A stretch of DNA of 64,000 bases, taken from NCBI RefSeq assembly GCF_014467235.1, contig NZ_NKHP01000017.1:35367-99366 (forward strand), read 5' to 3'. A program made the position numbers and the translations under genes. Below the pieces are notes generated by a model. It had not been told where the DNA came from. It did not search any database and saw only the letters and a program-made list of their open reading frames with translations. Positions 51,553 through 61,475 of the stretch are shown here, in pieces; within the stretch, counting starts at the first letter, position 1; each line of letters begins with the position of its first letter. This DNA is from Xenorhabdus indica (GTDB lineage: Bacteria; Pseudomonadota; Gammaproteobacteria; Enterobacterales; Enterobacteriaceae).

Positions 51553-52095
51553 ATGAAGAAGAAAATAACATTAAGTGAAGAAGACATCAGCCTATTTAGA
51601 ACGTCTGTTGCAGGAACCCGTCGTATTGCTCAAGATAAAGTCTTACATTCCCCCAGAAGAAAAAAAATCGGCCAGATTGCTCCTGAGCGTCTGATGCAAG
51701 AACAGGTCGATGCCAGTTACTATTTTTCTGATGAGTTCCAGCCCAATCTCGATATGGAAGGCCCGACCCGTTATGTACGTGAAGGTGCCAATCATTATGA
51801 GCTGAAGAAATTACGGCGAGGAGATTATCCCCCTGAATTTTTTCTGGATTTGCACGGATTAACTCAGTTGCAGGCTAAACAAGAAATTGGGGCTTTGATA
51901 GCCGCCTGCCGCCGTGAAAACGTCTATTGTGCCTGTATTATGCATGGTCACGGCAAACATATTCTTAAGCAACAAACACCATTATGGCTCGCTCAACATC
52001 CCGATATCATTGCTTTTCATCAAGCTCCCAAAGAGTGGGGAGGAAACGCTGCATTGCTCATTTTGGTAGAACAGGATGAGTTTATACAGCGCTAA
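51553..52095 (+). CDS. smrB: Ribosome rescue endonuclease SmrB
   Basis: Smr-domain nuclease that cuts mRNA between collided ribosomes. 180 residues. Basic N-terminus, then the Smr domain: [21 protein letters not shown] near residue 95, the catalytic-site motif [17 protein letters not shown], and [18 protein letters not shown]. Nearly collinear with the E. coli protein. Stand-alone on the plus strand, convergent with sixA. Confidence 0.95.
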   Translation: MKKKITLSEEDISLFRTSVAGTRRIAQDKVLHSPRRKKIGQIAPERLMQEQVDASYYFSDEFQPNLDMEGPTRYVREGANHYELKKLRRGDYPPEFFLDLHGLTQLQAKQEIGALIAACRRENVYCACIMHGHGKHILKQQTPLWLAQHPDIIAFHQAPKEWGGNAALLILVEQDEFIQR

Positions 52096-52133
52096 ATGTG
52101 AACTCTGCCTTTGATCAACCAGGCTTTTGTCAT

Positions 52134-52631
52134 TTATTGCTTATCACTAATATTGTTTGTCACTAAGTGTGCTGGAGAGGTTTGCCATAATAGGCAGCCT
52201 TTCGCTGTCTGGTGATCCCACTCCACACAAGCAATACCGGATGTTGTAAACATAGGCGGAGTTTGTACAGGGCAAAGTTCAGATACTAAATAACCAACCA
52301 AAGGTAAATGGGAAACTAACAATACTGCTTTTTTTCCCTGAATTGCCAAAACTTGTAAGTAGCTCGCTACCAGTGCCGCATCACCCGATGGTGTTAACTC
52401 CTCTAACACCTCCTCACTATCAGGCAATGTCAAGCTCTCACGAACGACTTTCAGAGTCTGCCCTGCCCGGATATAAGGACTGACTAAGACACAATCGATA
52501 TCAGGCAACTGTTGCGCAAGCCAAAGAGCCATTTTTTGTGATTCCTGACAACCACGTGGTGTTAATTCTCGCATTGCATCGCTGATTGAGTCGAAAGCGG
52601 CATCACCGTGACGCATAATAAAAACGAACAT
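52134..52631 (-). CDS. sixA: Phosphohistidine phosphatase SixA
   Basis: Removes phosphate from phosphohistidine in phosphorelay and PTS-Ntr proteins. 165 residues. The catalytic histidine is in MRHGDAAFDS (His8); SPYIRAGQTLKVV and LLVSHLPLVGYLVSEL give the remaining histidine-phosphatase-fold residues. Lies between smrB and fadJ as in E. coli. Confidence 0.94.
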   Translation of the reverse strand: MFVFIMRHGDAAFDSISDAMRELTPRGCQESQKMALWLAQQLPDIDCVLVSPYIRAGQTLKVVRESLTLPDSEEVLEELTPSGDAALVASYLQVLAIQGKKAVLLVSHLPLVGYLVSELCPVQTPPMFTTSGIACVEWDHQTAKGCLLWQTSPAHLVTNNISDKQ

Positions 52632-52879
52632 AATTCACCGTTGAGTTAAATTTTAAATTACACCGCTTTTAGGTAATTAATTATATGAAAATAAAACCAT
52701 ATTATTGATATACACTTTAACAGAAGGACATCAATTAGGATTGATAAGCATTCTGCCTCAAAATAAAAACAAATAAAATCACTAAAGACGAATTATATAT
52801 ATCTTGTTTGGTTATTATTATTTCATTTACTCAACAAGTAAAAAATATTATAAGAATCAGAAATCATTTGGCATAAAAA

Positions 52880-52906
52880 ATCGGCTCTTGAACTGAAAGA
52901 GCCGAT
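52880..52906 (-). terminator. Terminator of fadIJ
   Basis: Minus strand ATCGGCTCTT, 7-nt loop, AAGAGCCGAT, then TTTTTTATG. Perfect 10-bp stem with a T-run, 27 bp after the fadJ stop. The remaining ~220 bp up to sixA are AT-rich with no gene seen. Confidence 0.92.
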
Positions 52907-52932
52907 ATAATTTATTCCACAAAAACTATAAA

Positions 52933-55101
52933 TTATTCATAGAATTTTTCATTCTGTTCAGCCATTTGAACCAGGCGTTCACAAGGTGCAAATCTTTCTC
53001 CATGTTGTTGCTCCAGGCGGCGTAAAATTTCCACAACGTTATTACTACCTAGTTTATCCATATAACGAAATGGCCCTCCCAGGAATGGCGGGAAGCCGAT
53101 ACCAAATACTGCGCCAATATCGCCATCACGGGGGCTTCGGATGATACCTTCATCCAAACAGCGAACAGCTTCATTTAACATCGGCATTAAACAACGCTGA
53201 GCAATGTCTGATGGAGATATCTTGGCGTTAGGCTTAATTTTCAACAAAGAATAGATGGAAGAGTCAACCTCTTTGCTGCTTTTTCTGAATGACCAGAATC
53301 TACTTTTTTTAACCTCGTAGGAATAAAAACCACGACCGTTTTTCTTGCCTTTACGGTTGTCATTCAATACTGCATCCAGAATTGCCGGTGGAGTAAATCG
53401 GCTACCTAATTGCTCTATCAGGACAGGAATTATTTTTGTTCCAACATCAATACCGACTTCATCCAGCAAATTGATTGGCCCAATCGGGAAACCAAAATCC
53501 ACCAACGCTTTATCGATATGGTTAACAGGTTCACCTTCTACTAAACAATAACCCGCTTCATTGATATAAGGAGACAAAATTCGGTTAACATAGAACCCTG
53601 CTTTATCACCAACAACAATCGCTGTTTTACCCTGTTTTTTCGCCAGCGCTACCGCCGTCGCAATTGTTTTTTCACTGGTTCCTGCATGCGGGATCACTTC
53701 CACCAACGGCATTTTATCAACCGGACTGAAATAGTGGAGACCGATAACTTGCTCCGGACGTTTAGCAACTTCTGCAATTTGGTGAATTGGCAATGAAGAA
53801 GTGTTGGAGGCGAAAATAGTTTCCGGTTTTGTATGTGCCTCAATTTCTGAAACCATTTTACGTTTCAATACCAGATCTTCAAACACAGCTTCCACTACGA
53901 TATCAGCTTGTTTAAAGCCGATATAATCAGTTGCCCCGGAAAGCAGAGACATTTGACGGGAACACTCCGACGGTTTCAAACGCCGTTGTTTGACTCGTTT
54001 AGAAAGCAGATCCCATGTATATTTAAGCGCCTGATTGATACCTTTTTCATTAATATCTTTGATACGAACAGGCAAATTACCGCGAGTGGCAGTAACGTTG
54101 GCAATTCCGCCCCCCATCAAACCACCACCCAAAATCCCCACATGTTTGATCTTAGCTGGCTGTTCTGAAGAACCCGTTTCGTTTTTTAATGAGGTAGCAG
54201 CGAAAAACAGACTGCGCAATGCTTCCGATTCTGGCGACATAGCCAGTTCACCAAATGCTTTGGCTTCCGCCTGAAAACCCGTCTTTTGCCCTTTTTCCAG
54301 TCCGGTACGAACGACATCAATAATCCGCTCTGGTGCCGGATAATGACCATGAGTTTTTGCTTGTGTTTTTTGTTGAACCATCCGAAACAACAGTGGCCTG
54401 CCCAAGGCACTTGCCAACAGACGCTGTGTCCATGCTAACGACTTACGCTTAATTATTCCTTTTTTGACATATTGAACAGCGACATCCAGCAAAATATCCA
54501 AAGGAACCGCATCATCTACAACGCCCAGGCGTTTTGCCTGATTTGCCTTCAGTTGGCGGCCTGTCAGCATCATATCCAGAGCAGAGCTGACACCTATCAG
54601 ACGAGGTAATCGCTGAGTTCCCCCCGAACCGGGTAATAACCCAAGCTGCACTTCCGGTAAACCAAGACGCGTCTTATCATCCAGAGAACAAACACGTGCA
54701 TGGCAGGCTAATGCTAACTCCAGCCCGCCCCCCAGACATGCACCATGAATGGCGGCAACAATCGGTAAAGAATAATTGGCAATCCGGGCAAACAATTCCT
54801 GACCTTTTTCAGCCAATTTTGTTGCTTCTTGTTGGGTTTGGCAGCCTGCGATCATAGTGATATCTGCGCCAGCGATAAATGTATCGGGTTTGCCGGATAC
54901 AATTACCAAACCTTTTAAGCCGGAAACTTGTTGTGCCTTCTCAAAAACTGTCAAAAATTGTTCAACAAACTCCGCTTTCAGCGTGTTGACCTTCTCACCT
55001 GGGACATCAATCGTAATGACACCAATCTTGTCATCTCTGATAGAAAAACTGAAAACTGATTGTGTCTCTGACATAATTATTTCTTTTTCAGCCTGAGCCA
55101 T
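52933..55101 (-). CDS. fadJ: Fatty-acid oxidation complex alpha subunit FadJ
   Basis: Enoyl-CoA hydratase / 3-hydroxyacyl-CoA dehydrogenase of the anaerobic-type beta-oxidation complex. About 722 residues. Crotonase half: [50 protein letters not shown]. Dehydrogenase half: [13 protein letters not shown] near residue 320, [38 protein letters not shown]. Of several possible starts, ATG at 55101 is best placed: it forms TGATG with the fadI stop, and GGAGGT lies 6 nt upstream inside fadI. A later ATG at 55074 is possible. Confidence 0.95.
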   Translation of the reverse strand: MAQAEKEIIMSETQSVFSFSIRDDKIGVITIDVPGEKVNTLKAEFVEQFLTVFEKAQQVSGLKGLVIVSGKPDTFIAGADITMIAGCQTQQEATKLAEKGQELFARIANYSLPIVAAIHGACLGGGLELALACHARVCSLDDKTRLGLPEVQLGLLPGSGGTQRLPRLIGVSSALDMMLTGRQLKANQAKRLGVVDDAVPLDILLDVAVQYVKKGIIKRKSLAWTQRLLASALGRPLLFRMVQQKTQAKTHGHYPAPERIIDVVRTGLEKGQKTGFQAEAKAFGELAMSPESEALRSLFFAATSLKNETGSSEQPAKIKHVGILGGGLMGGGIANVTATRGNLPVRIKDINEKGINQALKYTWDLLSKRVKQRRLKPSECSRQMSLLSGATDYIGFKQADIVVEAVFEDLVLKRKMVSEIEAHTKPETIFASNTSSLPIHQIAEVAKRPEQVIGLHYFSPVDKMPLVEVIPHAGTSEKTIATAVALAKKQGKTAIVVGDKAGFYVNRILSPYINEAGYCLVEGEPVNHIDKALVDFGFPIGPINLLDEVGIDVGTKIIPVLIEQLGSRFTPPAILDAVLNDNRKGKKNGRGFYSYEVKKSRFWSFRKSSKEVDSSIYSLLKIKPNAKISPSDIAQRCLMPMLNEAVRCLDEGIIRSPRDGDIGAVFGIGFPPFLGGPFRYMDKLGSNNVVEILRRLEQQHGERFAPCERLVQMAEQNEKFYE

Positions 55102-56411
55102 CATTCTACCTCCAATACCATCGCTGCACCCAATCCACCGGCAGCACAAGCTGTTGTCAATCCAAGCCCACCACCACGACGGCGCAACTCATTCAGTGTC
55201 TGAGTCACCATTCTGGCTCCAGTCGCAGCAAACGGATGACCATAAGCAATTGAACCGCCCAATACATTGAATTTATCCATATCCACTTCGCCAATTGCCT
55301 GAGAGCGCCCTAATTTCTCGCGGGCAAACTTTTCACTGGCAAACATTTTTAAATTCGTAAGGGTTTGAGCAGCAAATGCTTCATGCATATCTATGAGCGA
55401 AAGTTCATTTAAAGTAATACCCGCTCTGTCCAACGCTAACGGCGTCGCATAAGATGGCCCCAATAGCATATCCTGCCAAACATCAATGGCTGAGAAGGCG
55501 TAACTGCGTAAATAACCTAACGGAGTCATACCAAGTTCTTTAGCCGCAGATTCACTCATCAAAATAACCGCCGCCGCACCATCCGTCAGCGGTGTACTAT
55601 TGGCAGCAGTCACTGAACCATGTTTGCGGTCAAAAGCAGGGCGCAACTTAGCGTAAGAGGTGAGTTCTGAATTTTTTCGGATATTATTATCTTCCAGCAG
55701 AGATTCATGGTACGGTGGGAAATGTGCTGATATCACTTCATTACGCAATAATCCATGTTCCCAGGCTTTAGCAGCCAATACATGAGAACGGTGAGCCAAT
55801 TCGTCCTGCTCTTTACGACTGATATGATAGGTTTTTGCCATTTGCTCTGCCGTATCTCCCATTCGTAACCCCGTTGAGTATTCAGCAACAGCGGGTGATA
55901 CTGGCAGTAAATCTTTTAACTTCAATTTACTAAGTAATTTAAGGCGTTGCGACAAACTCTTCGCTTTGTTCATATCAACCAGCGTGCGAGCCAATGATTT
56001 GGTTACCCCGATTGGCAAGACTGAAGAAGAATCAGCACCACCCGCGATCCCCACATTCACTGTCCCAGCCATAATGCTATCTGCTACATTCGCGATTGCC
56101 TGAAAGCTGGTTGCACAGGCCCGGGAAACGCTATATGCATCTGTACTAACACTTAAGCCAGCACCTAATACAATTTCCCTTGCAATATTTGGTGCTTCCG
56201 GCATTTGAACAACTTGCCCAAAAACTAATTGATCGATCTTCTCTGGTGACAGCCCACTTCTGATGACCAACTCACTGACAACCGCTTTTCCTAGATCAAC
56301 AGCCGGAATACCGTGGTAGTTAGTCGCCTGTTTCGCAAAAGGAAGGCGCAACCCACTGACAATAGCCACTCGTCCCTTTTGTTGTGCCACTTTTGTTGAA
56401 GAACGACTCAT
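55101..56411 (-). CDS. fadI: Acetyl-CoA acyltransferase FadI
   Basis: 3-ketoacyl-CoA thiolase partner of FadJ. About 436 residues from the ATG at 56411, which has AGGAG 6 nt upstream. Active-site cysteine in [14 protein letters not shown] near residue 93; [29 protein letters not shown] with the catalytic His; and the C-terminal [10 protein letters not shown] with the second Cys. It is translationally coupled to fadJ. A FadR-type site lies 60-78 bp upstream of its start. Confidence 0.96.
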   Translation of the reverse strand: MSRSSTKVAQQKGRVAIVSGLRLPFAKQATNYHGIPAVDLGKAVVSELVIRSGLSPEKIDQLVFGQVVQMPEAPNIAREIVLGAGLSVSTDAYSVSRACATSFQAIANVADSIMAGTVNVGIAGGADSSSVLPIGVTKSLARTLVDMNKAKSLSQRLKLLSKLKLKDLLPVSPAVAEYSTGLRMGDTAEQMAKTYHISRKEQDELAHRSHVLAAKAWEHGLLRNEVISAHFPPYHESLLEDNNIRKNSELTSYAKLRPAFDRKHGSVTAANSTPLTDGAAAVILMSESAAKELGMTPLGYLRSYAFSAIDVWQDMLLGPSYATPLALDRAGITLNELSLIDMHEAFAAQTLTNLKMFASEKFAREKLGRSQAIGEVDMDKFNVLGGSIAYGHPFAATGARMVTQTLNELRRRGGGLGLTTACAAGGLGAAMVLEVE

Positions 56412-56470
56412 AGCAACTCCTGAAATAATCATTAACTAAATCAATTGATTAAAAATATTTACTCACCCCA

Positions 56471-56489
56471 TAAGAGGTCAGACCTGATG
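56471..56489 (-). promoter_or_regulatory. FadR site upstream of fadIJ
   Basis: Minus strand ATCAGGTCTGACCTCTTA keeps the GGTCnGACC centre of the FadR consensus. It lies 60-78 bp before fadI. Predicts repression of beta-oxidation genes in the absence of long-chain acyl-CoA. Confidence 0.75.
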
Positions 56490-57037
56490 GAGCATTGTTA
56501 ACGCAATGCTGGAGAATAGCAAACAGGAATAAACTAAAAATGCGAGCAAGCGCAACTTTAATATATTTACAATCTACACAACTTGAACAGATAGCATGCG
56601 AGAAAAAGATAAAGAAATAATCATTGATTACCACGGATGAGAGTCAGTTTTTCCACTGCCTTAGACTACAGTGGAAAACAGTTGCCCAAAACCTTGACTC
56701 AAGAAAGAATTAACGCAATCCTAACTGGAATATCATTGCTTCTGCCTGACAACTAAGCGTAATTACGCGTAAGAACTACTGTCAGTTGCAATCCATCATC
56801 AACACAACAACAGACCAAACGGCAGTTTCTTCTGCGCACTACAACGTTTAATTACACTGTTTAATATCATTTATCTCACTATTTATTGATCTCAGCATAT
56901 TAAACGGCTTTTTATTTACAATTTATCAATCTGGGTGGTCTCTTTTTTGTTAAGCAAGTCCCATTTTTGTAATCAATTTCGTCATATTTTAAAAACATTC
57001 TTGCAACACATTATGATATCGGGCCTATACTTCCCGC

Positions 57038-57052
57038 ACTGGTCTGATTTGT
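57038..57052 (+). promoter_or_regulatory. FadR site upstream of fadL
   Basis: ACTGGTCTGATTTGT matches the core ACTGGTCnGAnnTGT of FadR sites. It lies about 90 bp before the fadL start, in the expected promoter region. Confidence 0.7.
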
Positions 57053-57139
57053 CATTATGATAAACTGACTCTACAATTCCGCGCTCTCAGCTACATTGAG
57101 TAGCATGTTAAATAATAATTAAACAATGAGGTTTTGGTT

Positions 57140-58474
57140 ATGAACCAGAAAAACCTATTTACACGTTCAGCATTAGCAGTGGCGGTTGCAATTATTTCAT
57201 CTAATGCTAGTGCTGCCGGTTTTCAATTGAATGAGTATTCATCATCAGGACTAGGTCGGGCATTTTCTGGAGCAGGTGTCGTTGCAGAAGATGCTTCTGA
57301 AGGTAGCCGCAACCCTGCAGCCATGACCCTATTTGAGCGTCCATCATTTTCTGGCGGCCTTATTTACGTCAAACCAAGCGTTGATATCACGGGCCAGTCC
57401 CCGCTTAAACACAGCACTGATGCAAAAAATATTGCACCAAATGCTCCGATACCAAACCTGCATTTTATTACCCCAATCACTGAGCAATGGTTTGTTGGCG
57501 CATCAGCCACGAGTAACTTTGGCTTAGGCACAAATTTCAGCAATAACTATGCAGCAGGCTCAATTGGCGGCAAAACCTCACTCAAAACTGTAAACTTTAA
57601 TCTAAGCGGTGCATATAAACTGAATGATCAGTTCAGTTTTGGTTTAGGTGTGAATGCAGTTTATGCTGATGCTGAAATTATTCGCCATATGGGTGAATTA
57701 GGGCCAGCATTAACACTGAAATATAAACAGTTACGACCAAAACTTAATATTAACATTCCTGCAACCGCAGAAGCAGCTCGTTTGGAAGGCAAAGATTGGG
57801 GTTATGGCTGGAATGCGGGCCTTCTGTACCAGTTTGATGAAAACAATCGTTATAGTTTGACTTATCGCTCGAAAGTCAAAGTAAAGTTTAAAAACGGTGA
57901 TTACAGCAACGACAAACCTGTACTACTACCAGATGGGCTAGGTGGCAATACAGTTAAAGGAACGTTAGATCTGAACCTACCTGATATGTGGGAAATCTCC
58001 GGTTACAACCGTGTAGCACCTCAATGGGCAATCCACTATAGCTTCCTCTATACAGGCTGGAACGAATTTAAAGAATTGAGGGGTAAACCTAAAAACGGTA
58101 AGGGCAATGATCTATTCGAAAAACACGAAGGATTCCGTAATGCCTACCGTATTTCACTAGGAACAACTTATTATCATGACGATAACTGGACTTTCCGTAC
58201 CGGTATCGCTTTCGATGAAAGTCCTGTACCAGCACAGAATCGTTCTATTTCTATCCCAGACCAAAATCGCTTCTGGCTAAGTGCGGGAACCACTTACGCA
58301 TTTAATAAAGATGCTTCTGTCGATGTTGGTGTTTCCTACATGCGTGGCAAAAAAGTCCATGTGAGTGAAAAATTACCAAAAGAAGCTCAACAAGGACCTT
58401 TCAGTGCACCATATGAATTCGATTCAAAAGGAACTGCATGGCTGTTCGGTGTAGGCCTTAACTACACATTCTAA
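57140..58474 (+). CDS. fadL: Long-chain fatty acid outer-membrane transporter FadL
   Basis: Outer-membrane beta-barrel importing long-chain fatty acids. 444 residues from the ATG at 57140 (GAGG 8 nt upstream). Signal peptide [18 protein letters not shown]... cut after NASA near residue 25. The mature protein begins [19 protein letters not shown], followed by the SRNPAAM motif of the N-terminal hatch. Alternating barrel strands run to the C-terminal [10 protein letters not shown], which ends in Phe as for BAM substrates. A strong terminator follows. Confidence 0.96.
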   Translation: MNQKNLFTRSALAVAVAIISSNASAAGFQLNEYSSSGLGRAFSGAGVVAEDASEGSRNPAAMTLFERPSFSGGLIYVKPSVDITGQSPLKHSTDAKNIAPNAPIPNLHFITPITEQWFVGASATSNFGLGTNFSNNYAAGSIGGKTSLKTVNFNLSGAYKLNDQFSFGLGVNAVYADAEIIRHMGELGPALTLKYKQLRPKLNINIPATAEAARLEGKDWGYGWNAGLLYQFDENNRYSLTYRSKVKVKFKNGDYSNDKPVLLPDGLGGNTVKGTLDLNLPDMWEISGYNRVAPQWAIHYSFLYTGWNEFKELRGKPKNGKGNDLFEKHEGFRNAYRISLGTTYYHDDNWTFRTGIAFDESPVPAQNRSISIPDQNRFWLSAGTTYAFNKDASVDVGVSYMRGKKVHVSEKLPKEAQQGPFSAPYEFDSKGTAWLFGVGLNYTF

Positions 58475-58490
58475 TCATCTTCCATGATCT

Positions 58491-58520
58491 AAAAAAGGAT
58501 AGCCTGAGCTATCCTTTTTT
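58491..58520. terminator. Bidirectional terminator between fadL and mlaA
   Basis: AAAAAAGGATAGC, loop CTGA, GCTATCCTTTTTT: a perfect 13-bp stem with A-tract and T-run, suited to stop both convergent transcripts. Confidence 0.96.
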
Positions 58521-58535
58521 AATTTCTTTATAAAA

Positions 58536-59288
58536 TTAGTCGATAGAATCTAGCTCATCCTGAATAGCAGCAGCATTTGGATTTTCTTCTGGTGTCAGCT
58601 TCCCGCCATTAGCCAGAAAATCGTGGCGCTGGAAATAAGCCTCACGCATCATCAGATACGGATCAGAGGAATTTTTCATCAAGCCGTCTGAATCCAATAA
58701 ACGCGCCCGGGTTTCAATGCCTTGAAATACCCATTTACCTACAGACATCCAAGGCGTGAGATAACTTAAAACAGGGTAAGTCATGTCTGCTAAATTTCCC
58801 CCCTCATCACGGGTGGTAAAACTGCCATAACCCGGTAAAACAACATAAGGGCCATAACCGACATTATAGTATCCTAGCGTACTACCAAAACGCATTGGAT
58901 CCTGTTTTGCCAGTTTAGGGTTCGCCATTGAAGCAACATCAATAAGCCCTCCCATACCCAAAATAGTATTCAAAAAGAACCGATTAAAGTGCTTCGCACC
59001 TTCATTGATATCTCCACGTAGAAAGCTATTAACCATACTGGCAGGTTCTTCAAGGTTGCTCATGAAATTACCAATACCGTTTCGTGCAGGCATTGGCACA
59101 TAATCACGCCAGACTACTGCGACAGGCCTTAGTACATAAGGGTCGAGAACATTATAGTTAAAGTTGAACATGGTACGGTTAAACCCTTCCAGCGGATCAG
59201 AGCGCCTTTGTTCATTCGTATTCGATGAACTCGCGCATCCCACCAGTAGCACAGCAGTAAGAGCAACCCCGCTCAGACGATACTTCAT
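58536..59288 (-). CDS. mlaA: Phospholipid-binding lipoprotein MlaA
   Basis: Outer-membrane lipoprotein of the Mla system, removing misplaced phospholipids from the outer leaflet (formerly VacJ). 250 residues from the ATG at 59288 (GGAGAAC upstream); the frame is open 38 codons further. Signal peptide with lipobox LVGC gives Cys18 for lipidation. RSDPLEGFNRTMFNFNYNVLD, PARNGIGNFMSNLEEP, FLNTILGMGGLIDVA and RFGSTLGYYNVGYGPYVVLPGYG are conserved MlaA blocks. Last chromosomal backbone gene before argW. Confidence 0.95.
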   Translation of the reverse strand: MKYRLSGVALTAVLLVGCASSSNTNEQRRSDPLEGFNRTMFNFNYNVLDPYVLRPVAVVWRDYVPMPARNGIGNFMSNLEEPASMVNSFLRGDINEGAKHFNRFFLNTILGMGGLIDVASMANPKLAKQDPMRFGSTLGYYNVGYGPYVVLPGYGSFTTRDEGGNLADMTYPVLSYLTPWMSVGKWVFQGIETRARLLDSDGLMKNSSDPYLMMREAYFQRHDFLANGGKLTPEENPNAAAIQDELDSID

Positions 59289-59486
59289 ATTGTTCTCCAT
59301 ATGATTACTTTTTGCCATTGCCCGTTTTCGAGCATTATGCCTTTCAGCCAATAGCCGCCAATATGTTAAATATACTGCCAATTTTTCTTTAATGGTAATC
59401 AAAATAATTGGTGATTATATAGGCAAACAGTTCGTTATATCTTATCTCAGGAAAGAAAAAGAGATATACTACGCCCTGTTTTATTC

Positions 59487-59561
59487 GCCCTCTTAGTTAA
59501 ATGGATATAACAAGCCCCTCCTAAGGGCTAATTGTAGGTTCGATTCCTGCAGGGGGCGCCA
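59487..59561 (+). tRNA. argW: tRNA-Arg (anticodon CCU)
   Basis: Cloverleaf visible: acceptor GCCCTCT pairs with AGGGGGC; anticodon stem AGCCC/GGGCT with loop CTCCTAA, anticodon CCT at 59520-59522; T arm GTAGG/CCTGC around TTCGATT; discriminator G and encoded CCA (59559-59561). Very close to E. coli argW, which is the attachment site of prophages there. The integrase remnant directly downstream shows it served the same role here. Confidence 0.96.
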
Positions 59562-59700
59562 AACAAATCTCTCTCAACGTCTACCAAAGCCTCCAACCCC
59601 CATAAAAATAAAGCTATAGCGGGAAACTCTAATCCCTCGAAGTCTACAACCGTCTTCCTAAATCTCTACAATTTGTTGTATAGTTTTTTGTATAGAAATT
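59562..59700. other. Left junction of the argW-integrated island
   Basis: The island side of the attachment site. The tRNA 3' end is intact, so the attachment core should lie within or at its end, but the second copy is outside the window. No gene is seen before the integrase remnant. Confidence 0.6.
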
Positions 59701-59843
59701 CCCTATACATTGGCGGATGGCAACGGGCTATCTTTGTTAATTGATACCAATGGTTCTAAAGGCTGGCGATACCGTTATCAATTCGCGGGTAAAACTAAAA
59801 TGATCTCGTTAGGTGTTTATCCGGTAGTAACGCTCACCGAGGC
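59701..59843 (+). pseudogene. P4-type tyrosine integrase remnant (DUF4102 domain)
   Basis: Forty-seven codons in one frame read PYTLADGNGLSLLIDT..., then GWRYRYQFAGKTKMISLG and VYPVVTLTEA, the arm-binding N-terminal domain of P4-family integrases. The usual first ~15 residues are missing or degraded, and the frame ends where the IS3-family element begins at 59844. The catalytic domain is not found after the element, so an IS-adjacent deletion removed it. Typical relic of an island inserted at a tRNA gene. Confidence 0.85.
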
Positions 59844-59905
59844 TGTTGTGCTTTAATAAATTCGGACATTTTGGTAAAGGAATAGAATGTAATTAAGGTG
59901 TCTTT

Positions 59906-60193
59906 ATGAAACGAAAATCGCCCCAAAAATTTACTGATAACTTTAAAAGAGAAGCTGTCAATCTGGTTGTTGAACAGGGTTATACCGTCCCACTGGCGGC
60001 TGAAACTTTGGGTATCTCAACAAAACTCCTGTATACATGGCGAAAGCAGGCTGTGGAGCAAGCCAAACCCGGAGCGTTAACCACTGAGGAGCGACAGGAG
60101 TTATCGCAGCTTCGTAAAGAAAACAAACAGCTAAAAATGGAGAAAGAGATCTTAAAAAAGGCGAGCGCCTTCTTTGCGAGAGAACTGCTGTAA
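59906..60193 (+). CDS. IS3-family transposase OrfA
   Basis: 95 residues. N-terminal helix-turn-helix (KFTDNFKREAVNLVVEQGYTVPLAAETLGIS, then LLYTWRKQ) and a C-terminal leucine-zipper-like helix (ELSQLRKENKQLKMEKEILKKASAFF). The slippery AAAAAAG falls in the KEILKK codons, as usual for this family. Confidence 0.93.
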   Translation: MKRKSPQKFTDNFKREAVNLVVEQGYTVPLAAETLGISTKLLYTWRKQAVEQAKPGALTTEERQELSQLRKENKQLKMEKEILKKASAFFARELL

Positions 60194-60249
60194 GGTGTTG
60201 GTTCATCAAAGAACATGCAGAGCAATTTCCCATTTGCCAGTGATGTCGC

Positions 60250-61059
60250 GTGATGAAAGTCAGTCATTCCACGTTTTATGCCTGGCAGGCAAAACCCGTT
60301 CGGCTGCTTTCCGATGAGCAACGCGCATTGCACCAAAAAGCCACCGCGCTGTTTAAAGAAAGCCGGGAAAGCTTAGGCTATCGGATGTTGGCGAAAAAAT
60401 TACGCAAAGAAGGCTTTACTATCAGTGATTATCGGACCCGAAAGCTGATGAAACAGCTCGGCTTATCCGTCAGGCAGCGTAAAAGCTACCGGGCTCCACG
60501 CAAAGGGAAAGCTGTATCAACGGCCTGTAACCTGCTTAACCGGAACTTTAATCCGTTGGCCCCGAATGAAGTCTGGGCAGGCGATATTACCTATCTCAAA
60601 ACGCCTGAAGGCTGGTTATACCTGGCCATCGTGATGGATTTATACTCGCTGCGGATCGTGGGATGGCAGATGTCAACGGAGATAGATACGACCCTGATCA
60701 GTCAGGCCTTAACGAAAGCGTATCACTTACGCCAGCCGTCAAAAGGCTGTGTTTTTCACAGTGATAGAGGCAGCCAATATACAAGCCAGCCATCTCGGAA
60801 TCTGCTCGACAGTTATGATATGAGAGCGAGTCAGGGGGATGTGGGGGCCTGTTGGGATAATGCAGTCGTTGAACGTTTCTTTGGCAGTTTAAAACCTGAT
60901 TGGCTCTTCAAAATTCATCATGAAAATCAGGCGGAGATGAAAAAAGATGTGCTGGATTATCTGCATTATTACAATTTAACGCGATTACACACGGCTAATA
61001 ATGATTTAACTCCTGTGGAATATGAAATGGCCTTCGTAAAAATGTCCGATTTTTCTTGA
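60250..61059 (+). pseudogene. IS3-family transposase OrfB (interrupted)
   Basis: The DDE integrase core is complete: Asp in WAGDITYL, Asp in FHSDRGSQYTS, Glu in NAVVERFFGSLK. But after a -1 shift from orfA the frame reads ...FIKEHAEQFPICQ and then TGA at 60241-60243, where relatives have a Met or Leu before CRV. The frame reopens at GTG 60250. The OrfAB fusion therefore cannot form unless the stop is read through. The last codons lie within the right inverted repeat. Confidence 0.85.
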
Positions 61060-61067
61060 GCAGAACA

Positions 61068-61133
61068 GTTTCTGATGTGGTTCTGGAACTGGACAAATGC
61101 GTACAAAAAGAAATCGTTAATAGAGTTGCGTAA
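61068..61133 (+). pseudogene. 3' tail of a gene cut by the IS element
   Basis: Directly after the IS right end, one frame reads VSDVVLELDKCVQKEIVNRVA followed by TAA. It looks like a genuine C-terminus because of its balanced composition and lack of alternatives, but is too short to name. It is not integrase sequence. Confidence 0.4.
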
Positions 61134-61254
61134 TTACAAAAGTCGGTATATTGTGATAAGAGTGATAGCAATGTCACACAGCTTATTAGTTTTTCTCGAA
61201 TAGTGAGAAACAGTGACGTAGTATTATCACAGGTTTATTGCTTCATACATTTTG

Positions 61255-61278
61255 CCTCGCCATCGTGCGAGGTTTTTT
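61255..61278 (+). terminator. Intrinsic terminator
   Basis: CCTCGC, 6-nt loop, GCGAGG, then TTTTTTG. It has no intact gene in front of it, so it probably belonged to the deleted gene whose tail is at 61068-61133. Confidence 0.85.
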
Positions 61279-61304
61279 GTTTTTGAGATAAAACGAGATT
61301 TATT

Positions 61305-61318
61305 ATGATAATTATCAT
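61305..61318. promoter_or_regulatory. Fur-box-like palindrome
   Basis: ATGATAATTATCAT is a perfect 14-bp palindrome built from GATAAT units like those of Fur boxes. It lies about 160 bp before the gene at 61476. AT-rich palindromes occur by chance, so the call is tentative. Confidence 0.3.
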
Positions 61319-61475
61319 TCCATTGATGATTATTAATAAACTCTAAAACTTTCTTTTTATCTGATTTAAGTTATCAGCGTTGTCCTTATTTTAATATGGA
61401 ATATTCAGATGTTGTGTAGGTAATATCTAATCGATGCTTGATTGAGATTAATCCATATAAATAAGGGGGATTGTT

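Larger units (their letters stand above)
56412..57139. other. Regulatory region between fadI and fadL
   Basis: About 730 bp between divergent fadI and fadL. It holds the FadR-like sites at 56471 and 57038 and AT-rich promoter DNA. In E. coli yfcZ lies here; no YfcZ-like frame is seen on either strand. A 61-codon frame at 56449-56634 lacks a ribosome-binding site and is rejected. Confidence 0.55.
59844..61067 (+). mobile_element. IS3-family insertion sequence, 1224 bp
   Basis: Imperfect ~37-bp terminal inverted repeats: left TGTTGTGCTTTAATAAATTC..., right (reverse complement) TGTTCTGCTCAAGAAAAATC..., both continuing CGGACATTTT. Inside are orfA (59906-60193) and orfB (60250-61059) with the A6G slippery site AAAAAAG at 60154-60160 for programmed -1 frameshifting. 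No target duplication is seen (GGC left, GTT right), which fits deletion next to the element. The shifted frame has a stop, so this copy is probably inactive. Confidence 0.9.
61134..61475. other. Intergenic region with terminator and palindrome
   Basis: 342 bp without a gene. It has a terminator (61255-61278) and an AT-rich palindrome (61305-61318), then promoter DNA for the gene at 61476. The terminator implies that a transcript once entered from the left. Confidence 0.55.

Noticed and set aside
56449..56634. 61-codon reading frame on the minus strand near fadI
   Set aside because: It overlaps the FadR-like site and promoter region, has no ribosome-binding site and a composition unlike a real protein.
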